Positions 6,492-13,482 are shown, counted from the first letter of the stretch. The stretch: DNA of 14,201 nt from Oscillospiraceae bacterium (GCA_017550765.1 JAFZOC010000043.1:1-14201); one strand, 5' to 3'. Notes: a model not told the origin generated them from the letters alone. A program made the numbers and translations.

Positions 6492-6562
6492 CAACAGCTC
6501 CGCCGATATCGCCGCACTTTCATGAACCGCTGAAGTAAGCACAGCTAGCTGGCGCACTGTTG
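6492..6562 (-). ncRNA. Structured RNA motif, copy 1 (candidate riboswitch-like element)
   Basis: Read on the minus strand: a closing stem CAACAG/CTGTTG (6557-6562 with 6492-6497), a small internal loop, CGCC/GGCG (6551-6554 with 6501-6504), an internal loop AGCTA opposite GATATC, an 8-bp stem GCTGTGCT/AGTGCGGC (6538-6545 with 6511-6518, three G-U pairs), a UAC bulge (6535-6537), then TTCA/TGAA with an 8-base loop. It shares 17 of 19 bases with copy 2 over the 5' core and all 12 over AAGTGCGGCGAT. Only 4 bases separate the two copies. The plus strand would have three A-C mismatches in the 8-bp stem, so the minus strand is the RNA. Confidence 0.68.
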
Positions 6563-6564
6563 TA

Positions 6565-6599
6565 CGCATCCCATGCGGGGCGGCGACCTGCCGCCGCCC
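6565..6599 (-). other. Two hairpins at the 5' end of the TerD-like gene leader
   Basis: GGGCGGCG (6578-6585) and CGCCGCCC (6592-6599) form a perfect 8-bp stem with a 6-base loop. CGCAT (6565-6569) and ATGCG (6573-6577) form a 5-bp stem with a 3-base loop. Both lie within the first ~40 nt of the predicted transcript, just before RNA copy 1. They may protect the 5' end or be part of the folded leader. No U tract follows. Confidence 0.45.
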
Positions 6600-6607
6600 A
6601 CAATGAC

Positions 6608-6636
6608 ATCATACCACGATCGCGCCGGATCGTCAC
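6608..6636 (-). promoter_or_regulatory. Sigma-A-type promoter for the structured leader and TerD-like gene
   Basis: On the minus strand GTGACG (6631-6636) and TATGAT (6608-6613) are separated by 17 bases, and TGG before the -10 gives an extended -10. The -35 has 4/6 and the -10 has 5/6 consensus matches. The predicted start near 6601 puts both RNA motif copies inside the transcript and gives a ~225-nt leader. This supports the minus-strand reading of the RNA. Confidence 0.72.
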
Positions 6637-6814
6637 GCTTTTTTTGACCGCCTGCACGGACTGCGCGGCCGGATGGGTCGCGCAAAAATGGAAAGATCCG
6701 ACAGCGCCTTCGCGCGCGGGCTTTTACGCGGATAGCGAAACATTCCACCATTAAGATCCGCCGCGGCGCACATACTGCTCCTGTGCAGATCGTTTTGCGC
6801 GGAGGGAGTTTTTT
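6637..6814. other. Upstream region of the SpoIVB-like gene; no clear housekeeping promoter
   Basis: This is the rest of the 438-bp gene-free stretch 6377-6814. It contains a run of seven T residues ending in TTGACC (6643-6648), but no -10 box at the right distance. CATACTG at 6771-6777 resembles the forespore sigma-F/sigma-G -10 element CATAnTA. The sequence 17 bases upstream (CCATTA, 6748-6753) is a poor -35. GCACA/TGTGC can pair around this -10-like site. I cannot assign a promoter with confidence. Confidence 0.3.
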
Positions 6815-7810
6815 ATGAAAAGATGGATCTTGACGGTGCTGGGGAGCCTGCTCCTGGCGACCGTCCTTCCCACGACGGCCTATGCCCAGGAGCTGATCGT
6901 GGGCGGGCAGGCGGTGGGCATCTGTATCCGCACGGAGGGCGTGCTGGTGGTGGAGCTGGCGCCGGTGGAGACGGCGGCAGGCAGCCGCTCTCCTGGCGCG
7001 GAGGCGGGCTTGCAGGAGGGCGACCGCATCCTGGCGGTGGACGGGGCGCCGATCCACGGCGCGGCAGAGCTGATCGCCGCGGTGGGCGAGCGGGACGGGG
7101 AGCCGGTGGAACTGCGACTGATGCGGGGCGAGCAGAGCCTCTGCTGCAGCGTCCAGCCCGCCCTCTCTGCCGACGGCCGCTGGATGCTGGGGCTCTGGCT
7201 GCGGGACGCGATCGCCGGGATCGGGACGGTGACCTTCTTCGACCCGGAGACCGGGGTCTACGGCGCCCTTGGCCACAGCATCAGCGAGGAGACCGGCGGG
7301 CCGGCGGTGCCGGTGGAGGAGGGCAGCATCACCGAGGCGGACATCTTCAGCGTCGTCCCGGGGGCGGCGGGGACGCCGGGAGCCCTCAACGGCGACATGA
7401 GCGGCGGCGTCGTGCTGGGGACCGTGGAGCGCAACAACGCCTGCGGCGTCTACGGGACCCTGGCCCGCTCCATGGGCGGCGTCGTGGCGGAGACGGGCCA
7501 TTTTCGGACCGGGCCCGCCACGATCCTGGCCACGGTGGAGGGCCGGGAAGTGCGGGAGTACGCGGTGCGGATCGACCGGGTCTACCGGGACGGCTCCGGG
7601 GAGCACGCCACCCTCACCGTCACCGACCCGGAACTGCGTGCCCTGACCGGCGGTATCGTCCAAGGCATGAGCGGCAGCCCCATCCTCCAGGAGGGCGAAC
7701 TGGTGGGCGCGGTGACCCATGTGTTCGTCAACGACCCCAGCAGGGGCTACGCCCTGAGCATCCAGGATATGCTCCAGGCCGCGGGCCTGACAGAGGAGCA
7801 GTCGGCATGA
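6815..7810 (+). CDS. spoIVB: SpoIVB-type serine protease (PDZ domain, peptidase family S55)
   Basis: A 331-aa secreted or membrane-tethered protein. Residues 1-24 are a signal-type hydrophobic N-terminus with a possible AYA-Q cleavage point. A PDZ domain spans roughly 41-107 (SPGAEAGLQEGDRILAVDG at 59-77). The S55 protease domain follows: TFFDPETGVYGALGH (140-154) with likely catalytic His154, then GGIVQGMSGSPI (279-290) with likely nucleophile Ser286. Asp271 lies 15 residues before the serine, where a third catalytic residue is expected. THVFVNDPSRGY (301-312) is a strong family signature. In Bacillus, SpoIVB is made in the forespore and cleaves SpoIVFA, activating pro-sigma-K processing in the mother cell. 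GGAGGGAG at 6801-6808 supports the start. It is about 95 residues shorter than the B. subtilis protein (426 aa), and spo0A does not follow it here. Confidence 0.9.
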   Translation: MKRWILTVLGSLLLATVLPTTAYAQELIVGGQAVGICIRTEGVLVVELAPVETAAGSRSPGAEAGLQEGDRILAVDGAPIHGAAELIAAVGERDGEPVELRLMRGEQSLCCSVQPALSADGRWMLGLWLRDAIAGIGTVTFFDPETGVYGALGHSISEETGGPAVPVEEGSITEADIFSVVPGAAGTPGALNGDMSGGVVLGTVERNNACGVYGTLARSMGGVVAETGHFRTGPATILATVEGREVREYAVRIDRVYRDGSGEHATLTVTDPELRALTGGIVQGMSGSPILQEGELVGAVTHVFVNDPSRGYALSIQDMLQAAGLTEEQSA

Positions 7811-7888
7811 GGCGCAGTCTGGGCGCCACTGCCCGGAAAGACAGCCAGACAGGGCCGGACGCAGGTCAAACAGAAGGACAGACAGAAA

Positions 7889-7920
7889 GAGGGCTGCGCC
7901 ACCGAAGTGGCGCAGCCCTC
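7889..7920 (-). terminator. Intrinsic terminator with UUCG tetraloop for the minus-strand operon
   Basis: GAGGGCTGCGCCAC (7889-7902) pairs perfectly with GTGGCGCAGCCCTC (7907-7920), a 14-bp stem. On the minus strand the loop is C(UUCG)G, an exceptionally stable tetraloop, and UUUCUGUCUG follows as a U-rich tail. On the plus strand no U run follows, so it serves mainly the gene ending at 7958. It may also block read-through from the converging spoIVB-like gene. Confidence 0.88.
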
Positions 7921-7957
7921 CTCAGTTCGTCGAACGGAGATCCGATGCCGCCGGGCC

Positions 7958-10531
7958 TCACAGCCCGCCCAGGAAGCAGTCCTGGCTGGCCATCTCGGCG
8001 TAGAGGATCGCCTCCCGGTCCCGCAGATCGCAGACCCGGATCACGCCCTCGAACATCTCGTCCCCGGTGAGCTCCCTGTAGCGGTCGGGGCAGGCGTCGA
8101 AGAGCGCCTCGTTGAACTCGCAGCCCTCTTCGCCCTGATAGATCGCGGCGTAGAAGATGCCCGACTCCACCAGATCCTGGAAAAAGTGGCTGCCGTAGCT
8201 CAGTTCCGGGCGCAGGCCGTGGCTGCGGTAGGCCAGCTCGCAGATACAGGCGAAGCGGTTGATCTCCGCGAAACCCACCGGGACGCCCAGGCTGGGCGTG
8301 GTGGTGCCCCAGCGGCCGGGGCCCAGGAGGATCGCGTTTTCGTCCCGCAGCGCCGCGTTCAGCACGCCGATCTGGCGGGCCACCTGATACTTGCGCTGCT
8401 CGGGCAGATCCAGATAGGGCTCCACCTTCACGAAGACCACATGGCGCACGGGGATGCAGGAGTTGCCGCCCATGAAGTTGCCCTTGATGTGCCAGAAGAA
8501 ATCCTTGACCTTGGGCATGACGCCGGCCTGGCCCAGGCCCCGGGTCTGGATCGTGCGGCACTGGAGGAGGTTCACCCGATACTCCCCGTCAGCGGAAAAG
8601 TTGCAGGCGTACTCGATGTCCACCGGGTAGCGATAGGCCTCGGCCACGATGGCCAGGATCCGTTTCATCACATGGGCGAAATCCGTGCGGCGCAGGAGCT
8701 TGCGGAAGTTCAGCAGGTCCGGCACGGTCTCGTTATACAGCCCCATCTCCCGGAAACGGGCGGCGGTGGCAGTGTCCGGCTCCATGAAGAGGGCCGGGTC
8801 GGTGTGCATGCTGAACTTGCTCAGCTTCTCCAGCGGTACGGTGGTGAAGCTGTTATGCTTCAGATCGATCACGTCCACCTTGTGCTGGCTGTAGCGATAC
8901 TCCTCGCCGTAGGCCACCATGGGGGGCGCGGTGGGATCGTCCAGCCGGATGAAGCGGGCGTAGTCGTCGGCCTCCCGGTCCACTGCCCGGGTGCCCATGC
9001 CGAAGACCAGGCGCAGCATGCCGCTGTTGTTTTCCCGGTCCCGCTCGCCCATGACGTACAGGTTCTTGGAGTGGCCGACACCGGCCAGATGGGGATAGTA
9101 GTAGTCGCCGTGACAGTCGCCGCTGACGCGCATGACCAGCAGGGCCATCTGTTCGTCCCGGTCCAGCAAGTTCCGGTCGGCCCGGTACTTGATGGCGTCG
9201 GGACTGACGGTGCTGGCGTAGACCCAGCGCACGGCGTTCTCGAATTCCCGATAGCGCTCCTCGGGCGTGCCCTGGTTGGGGCAGAACACGCTGTCGTACT
9301 TCCCGGCGAAGGCGTTGCCGATGCCGTCCTCCAGCAGGGAGCTGGAGCGCACGATGATGGGGGACTGGCCGAAGTACTCCAGCACGGAGCGGAACTGCTC
9401 CTTGATGTTGTGGGAAAATTCCCCGTGCAGCAGCAGATCCTGGAGCACGGGCGCCATGCGCAGGTAATCCTCGGGCGTCTCCAGCTGGGTCCGGTAGTCC
9501 CACATGTTGTTCTGCACGGTGTAGGTATAGAACACGTCCGCGCCGATGAAATAGGAATCGTGGGGCTCGATGCGCCGGGCGAAGAGCTCCGGGTCGGTGT
9601 CCCGGAGGATGTTGCGGGCCAGCAGCATGCCCACGGACTTGCCGCCGATGCAGCCGGTACCGATCTCCCGCTTCTTGATCTCCATCAGGTCCTGGACGGT
9701 GAAGTGCTGGCGGCACAGCTCCAGCCGCTCCGGCTCGGTGCCCAGCAGGCAGCGGAGGATGTTCTCCTTCAGCGCCATGCCGTCGGCGTCTGTGGGCTCG
9801 GGGCTGCCGGCCTCCACGGAGTCGAACATGCTGTCCCAGCAGTCCCGGTGCTCACCGGTCTGGGTGAAGATGTCGAAGATGGCAAAGGTCTCGGAGCTGG
9901 AAGAGAGGACCCGGGTGCGGGTGCCCTCCACCATCAGAGGGAAGTACATGGTGGGCGTATGACGCCCCTCCACCTTGATGGCGTGGAGATAGGTGCGCCC
10001 CTCCAGCGTCCGCACGTTCAGCAGCACGTTGGTGGCGTGGCGGATGCGGGAGATGGTCTCATACGTATGCCGCTCGTGGCGCAGCGGGATATAGGCGATG
10101 GCGTGCCGCTCCCGCAGAAAGGCGCTGGTCAGGCAGAAGAAGTTGCAGACCATAGGGTCCGAGAACCAGTACTTCTGCAGATCCGACAGACAGTCGAAGA
10201 GGAAGAAGGCGTCCTCCGGCTCCTCCTGGATGATCCGGTGGACCTGGACGGCGAAAGTCTCGAAACCCACCACCGGGTCCAGGTCGACCTGGCGGATGTT
10301 GGCCCCGCGCCGGGCCAGGGCCTCGGTGGGCACGACCTCGGGATGCTGGCCGAAGCGCAGATAGACGATGCGCCGACCGGTGAGGGCGATGTGGGTGACG
10401 AACTGGGTGGCGATGAACACGAAGTCGCCGATGCTGGCCATCTGCCAGGTGACCGTGTCGCCGGGGCGCAGATAGTCCAGGGTCTTGTCCAGACCATCGA
10501 TGCCGGTGGAGATGCGGATCTCATTCTGCAT
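7958..10531 (-). CDS. KaiC/RecA-like domain fused to a PEP/pyruvate-binding (PPDK N-terminal) domain
   Basis: An 857-aa protein. Residues ~5-230 look like a KaiC/RecA-type domain: STGIDGLDKTLDYLRPGD (8-25) matches the KaiC opening and AFFLFDCLSDL (108-118) a Walker B strand. Where the Walker A loop should be, the sequence reads MASIGDFVFI, so ATP binding there is doubtful. Residues ~290-665 resemble the PPDK/PEP-synthase nucleotide-binding domain: IGGKSVGM (295-302), IIVRSSSLLEDG (392-403) with AFAGKYDSV (407-415), and DIEYA through LLQCRTIQTR (638-664). The remaining ~190 residues (LLGPGRWGTTTPSLG at 735-749) match no domain I can name. The phosphohistidine swivel and TIM-barrel domains of true PPDK are absent, so normal PEP synthesis is unlikely. 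The start is set by GGAGG at 10540-10544. It is last in its operon. Function unknown. Confidence 0.8.
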   Translation of the reverse strand: MQNEIRISTGIDGLDKTLDYLRPGDTVTWQMASIGDFVFIATQFVTHIALTGRRIVYLRFGQHPEVVPTEALARRGANIRQVDLDPVVGFETFAVQVHRIIQEEPEDAFFLFDCLSDLQKYWFSDPMVCNFFCLTSAFLRERHAIAYIPLRHERHTYETISRIRHATNVLLNVRTLEGRTYLHAIKVEGRHTPTMYFPLMVEGTRTRVLSSSSETFAIFDIFTQTGEHRDCWDSMFDSVEAGSPEPTDADGMALKENILRCLLGTEPERLELCRQHFTVQDLMEIKKREIGTGCIGGKSVGMLLARNILRDTDPELFARRIEPHDSYFIGADVFYTYTVQNNMWDYRTQLETPEDYLRMAPVLQDLLLHGEFSHNIKEQFRSVLEYFGQSPIIVRSSSLLEDGIGNAFAGKYDSVFCPNQGTPEERYREFENAVRWVYASTVSPDAIKYRADRNLLDRDEQMALLVMRVSGDCHGDYYYPHLAGVGHSKNLYVMGERDRENNSGMLRLVFGMGTRAVDREADDYARFIRLDDPTAPPMVAYGEEYRYSQHKVDVIDLKHNSFTTVPLEKLSKFSMHTDPALFMEPDTATAARFREMGLYNETVPDLLNFRKLLRRTDFAHVMKRILAIVAEAYRYPVDIEYACNFSADGEYRVNLLQCRTIQTRGLGQAGVMPKVKDFFWHIKGNFMGGNSCIPVRHVVFVKVEPYLDLPEQRKYQVARQIGVLNAALRDENAILLGPGRWGTTTPSLGVPVGFAEINRFACICELAYRSHGLRPELSYGSHFFQDLVESGIFYAAIYQGEEGCEFNEALFDACPDRYRELTGDEMFEGVIRVCDLRDREAILYAEMASQDCFLGGL

Positions 10532-10626
10532 GGAAGATGCCTCCTGATGATGGATGTGGGCTGCGTCTGCGGGACGGCCCGGGGCCGCGGCGCAGCGGGA
10601 GACGCGCACGGCGCGCCGAGGTCGGC

Positions 10627-10944
10627 TCAGTTGGGGAGCCAGAGCAGGATCAGCAGGGCCCACTGGACCAGCATGAGCGCCGGGAAGCCCAGCACGAAAT
10701 GCATGTGCTTGGTCTTGTGCCGGAAGATCTGCATCCCCAGCACGCCGCCCAGGGCCCCGCCCAGAAAGGCGAGGAGGAAGAGCGTCGCCTCCGGGACGCG
10801 GCGCTTGTGGGTCTTGGACAGGGCCTTGTCGTGGCCCATGACGAAGAACAGGATCAGGCTCATGACCAGCAGCACCGCCGCGAGGATCAGGATGACCGTG
10901 TCGGACGCATGGAAAAGGGCCAGGAACTGGATCGTTTTTTTCAT
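10627..10944 (-). CDS. DUF1294 family small membrane protein
   Basis: A 105-aa protein. Hydrophobic segments at about 16-37, 54-72 and 83-102 suggest an integral membrane protein. Conserved DUF1294 marks are the DK pair after the first helix (GHDKALSK, 38-44), RRVPEATLFLLAFLGGALGG (48-67), and FRHKTKHMHF (74-83). No biochemical function is established for the family as far as I know. Its ATG overlaps the TGA of the upstream phosphatase gene in ATGA, which implies translational coupling. It also has its own GGGAGG at 10950-10955. The 95-bp gap to the next gene downstream (10532-10626) is very GC-rich; apart from that gene's ribosome binding site I see no signal in it. Confidence 0.85.
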   Translation of the reverse strand: MKKTIQFLALFHASDTVILILAAVLLVMSLILFFVMGHDKALSKTHKRRVPEATLFLLAFLGGALGGVLGMQIFRHKTKHMHFVLGFPALMLVQWALLILLWLPN

Positions 10945-12035
10945 GATGACCTCCCATAGTACCAGCCGGAGAGCCCCCCGTGCTTGACGAAAGCCCCCCG
11001 GGACGTCTGCTCCACCACCCGGATCTTGTCCCCCGGATGGAGGGGCAGGACGTAGTCGGTGCAGTCGTTGCAGTCTGTGATCGTATCGTTGCTGAACAGA
11101 TATTTGGTCAGGATGTCCATCACATAGCCTGTGCGGACATGGCGGCAGCGGGAGAACTCCGGGCCCCGCTGCAGGACCTCCACCTCGTTGTCGCCCCAGC
11201 GGATGTAATAGGACCGCGCGCCTTCGGCCTGCTCGTCCAGGACGGTCCGCTCGGGGAAGGCGTCATAGGAGACGAAGCGGAAGTCTTCGCTGTCCCGGTG
11301 GGGGACGATCAGACAGTTGAGCTGTCCGTCGTCCTTCAGGACGCAGCCGCCGTCGATGCTGACGATGTGCTTGTCCGGGTCCACGATGGGGTCGGCGCAG
11401 ACCTTGTCCTTCCCGTAGAGGACCACCGGCAGATGGCCCACGACGACCCACTTGTCGAAATGCCGGTCCAGGTCCATGAAATGGTCCACCTTCACCAGCT
11501 CGTCGATGCTGTGTTCCTCCAGAGGGATGTCCGGCCGCATGCCGGCGTGGACGAAGACGAAGCGCTCGGTCTCGATGGCGTGGGGGAGATCCCGCAGGAA
11601 GGCCCACTCTTCCGGGAAGGCCCGCAGCAGCTGCTGCTTGGCCTGGGAGAGGTCCTCCATCTCGAAGGGGTCGATCCCGGCGGCGTTGCACATGTCCCAG
11701 AGGAGCCCGCTCTTGCGCCAGAGCATGTAGCGCAGCACCTGCTCGTCGCCCCGCGGGCTCCAGTCCGGCAGGTAGATGTCGTACCAGTCGTCGCAGTTGC
11801 CCAGGACCGCGTGGACGTTCCCCCGCCGGCTCAGCGCCATGAGGATCCGCAGGGCCCGCAGGCTCTCCGGCCCCTTCTCCAGGAAGTCCCCGTCCACGAT
11901 CAGCTCGTCCCGGTCGGAGAAGCGGGCCTTGCGCAGCACGCCCTCCAGATATCCCACGTTCCCGTGGATGTCGGAGATCACCAGGATGCGCCGCCCCGCC
12001 GGGGGCTCCCAGCGGAGGATCTTCGGCCGCCTCAC
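10941..12035 (-). CDS. Calcineurin-like metallophosphoesterase with extra C-terminal domain
   Basis: A 364-aa protein. The metallophosphatase core has all the metal-binding motifs in order: ISDIHGN (20-26; Asp22, His24), VDGDFLEKGPES (48-58; Asp50), LGNCDD (78-83; Asn80), FVHAG (161-165; His163) and VVGHLP (198-203; His201). GNCD in place of GNHE resembles the YfcE-type phosphodiesterases, while the overall layout resembles bacterial PPP-type Ser/Thr phosphatases. The last ~110 residues are outside the core; GDKIRVV...GAFVKHGGLSGWYYG (335-361) looks SH3-like, and there is a CNDC cysteine pair at 322-325. The start is taken as GTG at 12035, overlapping the TGA of the upstream gene as GTGA. The ribosome binding site is weak, consistent with translational coupling. 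The substrate is unknown. Confidence 0.85.
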   Translation of the reverse strand: MRRPKILRWEPPAGRRILVISDIHGNVGYLEGVLRKARFSDRDELIVDGDFLEKGPESLRALRILMALSRRGNVHAVLGNCDDWYDIYLPDWSPRGDEQVLRYMLWRKSGLLWDMCNAAGIDPFEMEDLSQAKQQLLRAFPEEWAFLRDLPHAIETERFVFVHAGMRPDIPLEEHSIDELVKVDHFMDLDRHFDKWVVVGHLPVVLYGKDKVCADPIVDPDKHIVSIDGGCVLKDDGQLNCLIVPHRDSEDFRFVSYDAFPERTVLDEQAEGARSYYIRWGDNEVEVLQRGPEFSRCRHVRTGYVMDILTKYLFSNDTITDCNDCTDYVLPLHPGDKIRVVEQTSRGAFVKHGGLSGWYYGRSS

Positions 12036-13162
12036 AGGTCGTCCCGCCTTTCCGCCAGGCGCCGCTCCAGGAGCAGCAGATCCCCGTGGGAGCCGGGCTC
12101 CCGGGAGAGCACGCGGAAGCCCTCCCGGGCGTAGAAGGCGCGGGCCTGGAGGTTCTCCTCGGCCACCACCAGACGGAGGCTCCGGCGGCCCAGCTGACGG
12201 AAGCGGACGATGGCCCTCGCCAGCGCCTGGATCGCGAGCCCCTGGCCCCGGCGCTCCGGCAGCAGGTACAGCAGGCTCAGCCAGCCGTAGCTGGCGTGGG
12301 CGCCCCGCTCCGGGTCCATGTCCACCAGGCCCACGGGCTCGTCCCCGTCCAGCAGCCGCAGCACAGATCCGGGATCGGCGCGCAGATGCGCCAGAGCGGC
12401 GTCCCAGTAGAAGTCCGGAAAGAAGCCCATCAGATCCCCGTGGGCCGTCTTCCAGGCGTCCCGGTAGCAGGAGATGTAGAAGTCCCGGCCGGTCTGCGGG
12501 TCCAGGGGCTCATGCCGGAGGCTCGGACTGGAGCCCCAGGGCCTCTGGGCCAGCGGGGCCAGATGGGCCACGTCGTTCAGGAGCGCTGTCTCCCAGCGGC
12601 CAGCCTCCCAGCGCAGGACGTTGATGGCGGTGTTCTGGACGATGGGGATCTGCTCCCGGTCCCGCAGGTCGGCCCCGGCGATCTTCGCCAGCAGACAGCG
12701 GATCGTGACCCCGTGGCTGACCACGGCCGTCCGGCCGCCCTCGTGGCGCCTGGCGATGGCCTCCAGCGCGGGATAGGCGCGCTCGGCCACCTGGGCGAAG
12801 GTCTCGGCTCCCTCGTGCTGCCAGTGGGCGCTGTCCCGGAGGAAGAGCTCGGCAGATCCCGGCTCGTCATGGAGGACATTGGCGAAGAACAGGCCCTCCC
12901 AGGGCCCCACGTTGATCTCCCGCAGGGCGGGGCTGGTCTGCAGCGGCAGGCCGTGGCTCTTGCCGATCGTCGAGGCGGTGAGGCGGGCCCTGTAGAGGTC
13001 GCTGGAATAGACGGCGTCGAAATGCGTGTCCCGCAGACGGGCGCCCAGCAGCTCGATCTGCTGCCGGCCCTGGGCGGTCACGCCGCCGTCCCAATGGCCC
13101 TGGAGCACGCGGAAGCGGTTCCCCTCGGCCTGGGCGTGGCGGATCAGATAGATCTCAGTCAT
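12032..13162 (-). CDS. Histidine phosphatase - GNAT acetyltransferase fusion protein
   Basis: A 376-aa two-domain protein. Residues 1-~205 are a phosphoglycerate-mutase-like histidine phosphatase: YLIRHAQAEGN (5-15) with catalytic His9, SSDLYRARLTA (53-63) with Arg60, REINVGPWEG (81-90) with Glu82 as likely acid, and AVVSHG (146-151) with His150. Residues ~225-370 are a GNAT N-acetyltransferase: LPERRGQGLAIQAL (301-314) carries the acetyl-CoA loop and NLQARAFYAREGFRV (337-351) the last conserved motif. All key residues of both domains are present, so both may be active. The start was chosen as MTEIYLIRHAQ; its ribosome binding site is weak (GGGAAAG), and the frame remains open upstream without family similarity. 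It is the first gene of the minus-strand unit and overlaps the phosphatase gene by 4 bp. Substrates are unknown. Confidence 0.88.
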   Translation of the reverse strand: MTEIYLIRHAQAEGNRFRVLQGHWDGGVTAQGRQQIELLGARLRDTHFDAVYSSDLYRARLTASTIGKSHGLPLQTSPALREINVGPWEGLFFANVLHDEPGSAELFLRDSAHWQHEGAETFAQVAERAYPALEAIARRHEGGRTAVVSHGVTIRCLLAKIAGADLRDREQIPIVQNTAINVLRWEAGRWETALLNDVAHLAPLAQRPWGSSPSLRHEPLDPQTGRDFYISCYRDAWKTAHGDLMGFFPDFYWDAALAHLRADPGSVLRLLDGDEPVGLVDMDPERGAHASYGWLSLLYLLPERRGQGLAIQALARAIVRFRQLGRRSLRLVVAEENLQARAFYAREGFRVLSREPGSHGDLLLLERRLAERRDDL

Positions 13163-13222
13163 GTTCGGACGCTTTCCCGGCCCGGCATGGCTCCGCCGGC
13201 CCGATCGGTCTTGAATATCCTG

Positions 13223-13251
13223 ATGATAGCACGTTTTCCCGGGATGCACAA
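13223..13251 (-). promoter_or_regulatory. Probable extended -10 promoter for the minus-strand four-gene unit
   Basis: On the minus strand TATCAT (13223-13228) is preceded by TGC, with TTGTGC (13246-13251) 17 bases upstream. The -35 is weak (TTG only). The expected start near 13216 gives a ~54-nt leader before the phosphatase-GNAT gene. The same TGC extended -10 form appears at the promoters near 1200 and 1460. Confidence 0.6.
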
Positions 13252-13401
13252 GACTTTTCCGAAGCAAAGCGACGGCGTGGCGCTCCCTGAGACGGCGGGA
13301 GCCCGGCCCCGCGCGGTGCGGGCGCCGGGCGGAGGGGAGGCGCGGTCCGGCGAAAAAAGGGCGGGAATGGGCAGTTTTTTTGTCATAACTTGTCACTTTT
13401 C
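13252..13401. other. Spacer between divergent promoters with a GC-rich dyad
   Basis: This is part of the 350-bp gene-free stretch 13163-13512. The main structure is a hairpin at 13301-13330: GCCCGGC pairs with GCCGGGC, and CCCGC inside it with GCGGG, interrupted by a single unpaired C. It lies upstream of both start sites, so it would be DNA rather than RNA in either main transcript. CTCCC/GGGAG (13283-13287 with 13297-13301) gives a second small dyad. I see no gene here. Confidence 0.4.
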
Positions 13402-13430
13402 TTGACCAAAGAGGGCGGATACAGTATAAT
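13402..13430 (+). promoter_or_regulatory. Near-perfect sigma-A promoter for the PurN-like gene
   Basis: TTGACC (13402-13407) and TATAAT (13425-13430) are separated by exactly 17 bases, 11 of 12 consensus matches. It is the best promoter in the window. The upstream stretch is A/T-rich (runs of T at 13375-13381 and 13397-13400), possibly an UP-like element. Transcription should start near 13437, leaving a ~76-nt leader. Confidence 0.9.
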
Positions 13431-13459
13431 GTGTCATCACGATCCAGATCCTGTCCGGG

Positions 13460-13482
13460 CCCGGGGAGACGCGGTCCCCGGG
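13460..13482 (+). other. Leader hairpin of the PurN-like gene
   Basis: CCCGGGGA (13460-13467) pairs perfectly with TCCCCGGG (13475-13482) around a 7-base loop, within the predicted leader and 16 bases before the GGAGG ribosome binding site. No U run follows, so it is not a terminator. It may stabilise the message or influence initiation. Confidence 0.4.

Noticed and set aside
6492..6562. Integron attC site or REP-type mobile repeat
   Set aside because: There are no GTTRRRY/RYYYAAC core boxes, no integrase or transposase nearby, and the closing stems differ between copies, unlike copies of a mobile repeat.
6643..6648. Plus-strand TTGACC as the -35 box of a spoIVB promoter
   Set aside because: No acceptable -10 element lies 16-18 bases downstream, and it is over 160 bp from the gene.
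7907..10987. Very long plus-strand open frame (1026 codons)
   Set aside because: It runs antisense to the 857-aa PEP-binding gene, is rich in His/Asp/Val/Gln repeats typical of a GC-rich antisense shadow, has no recognisable domain and no suitable ribosome binding site.
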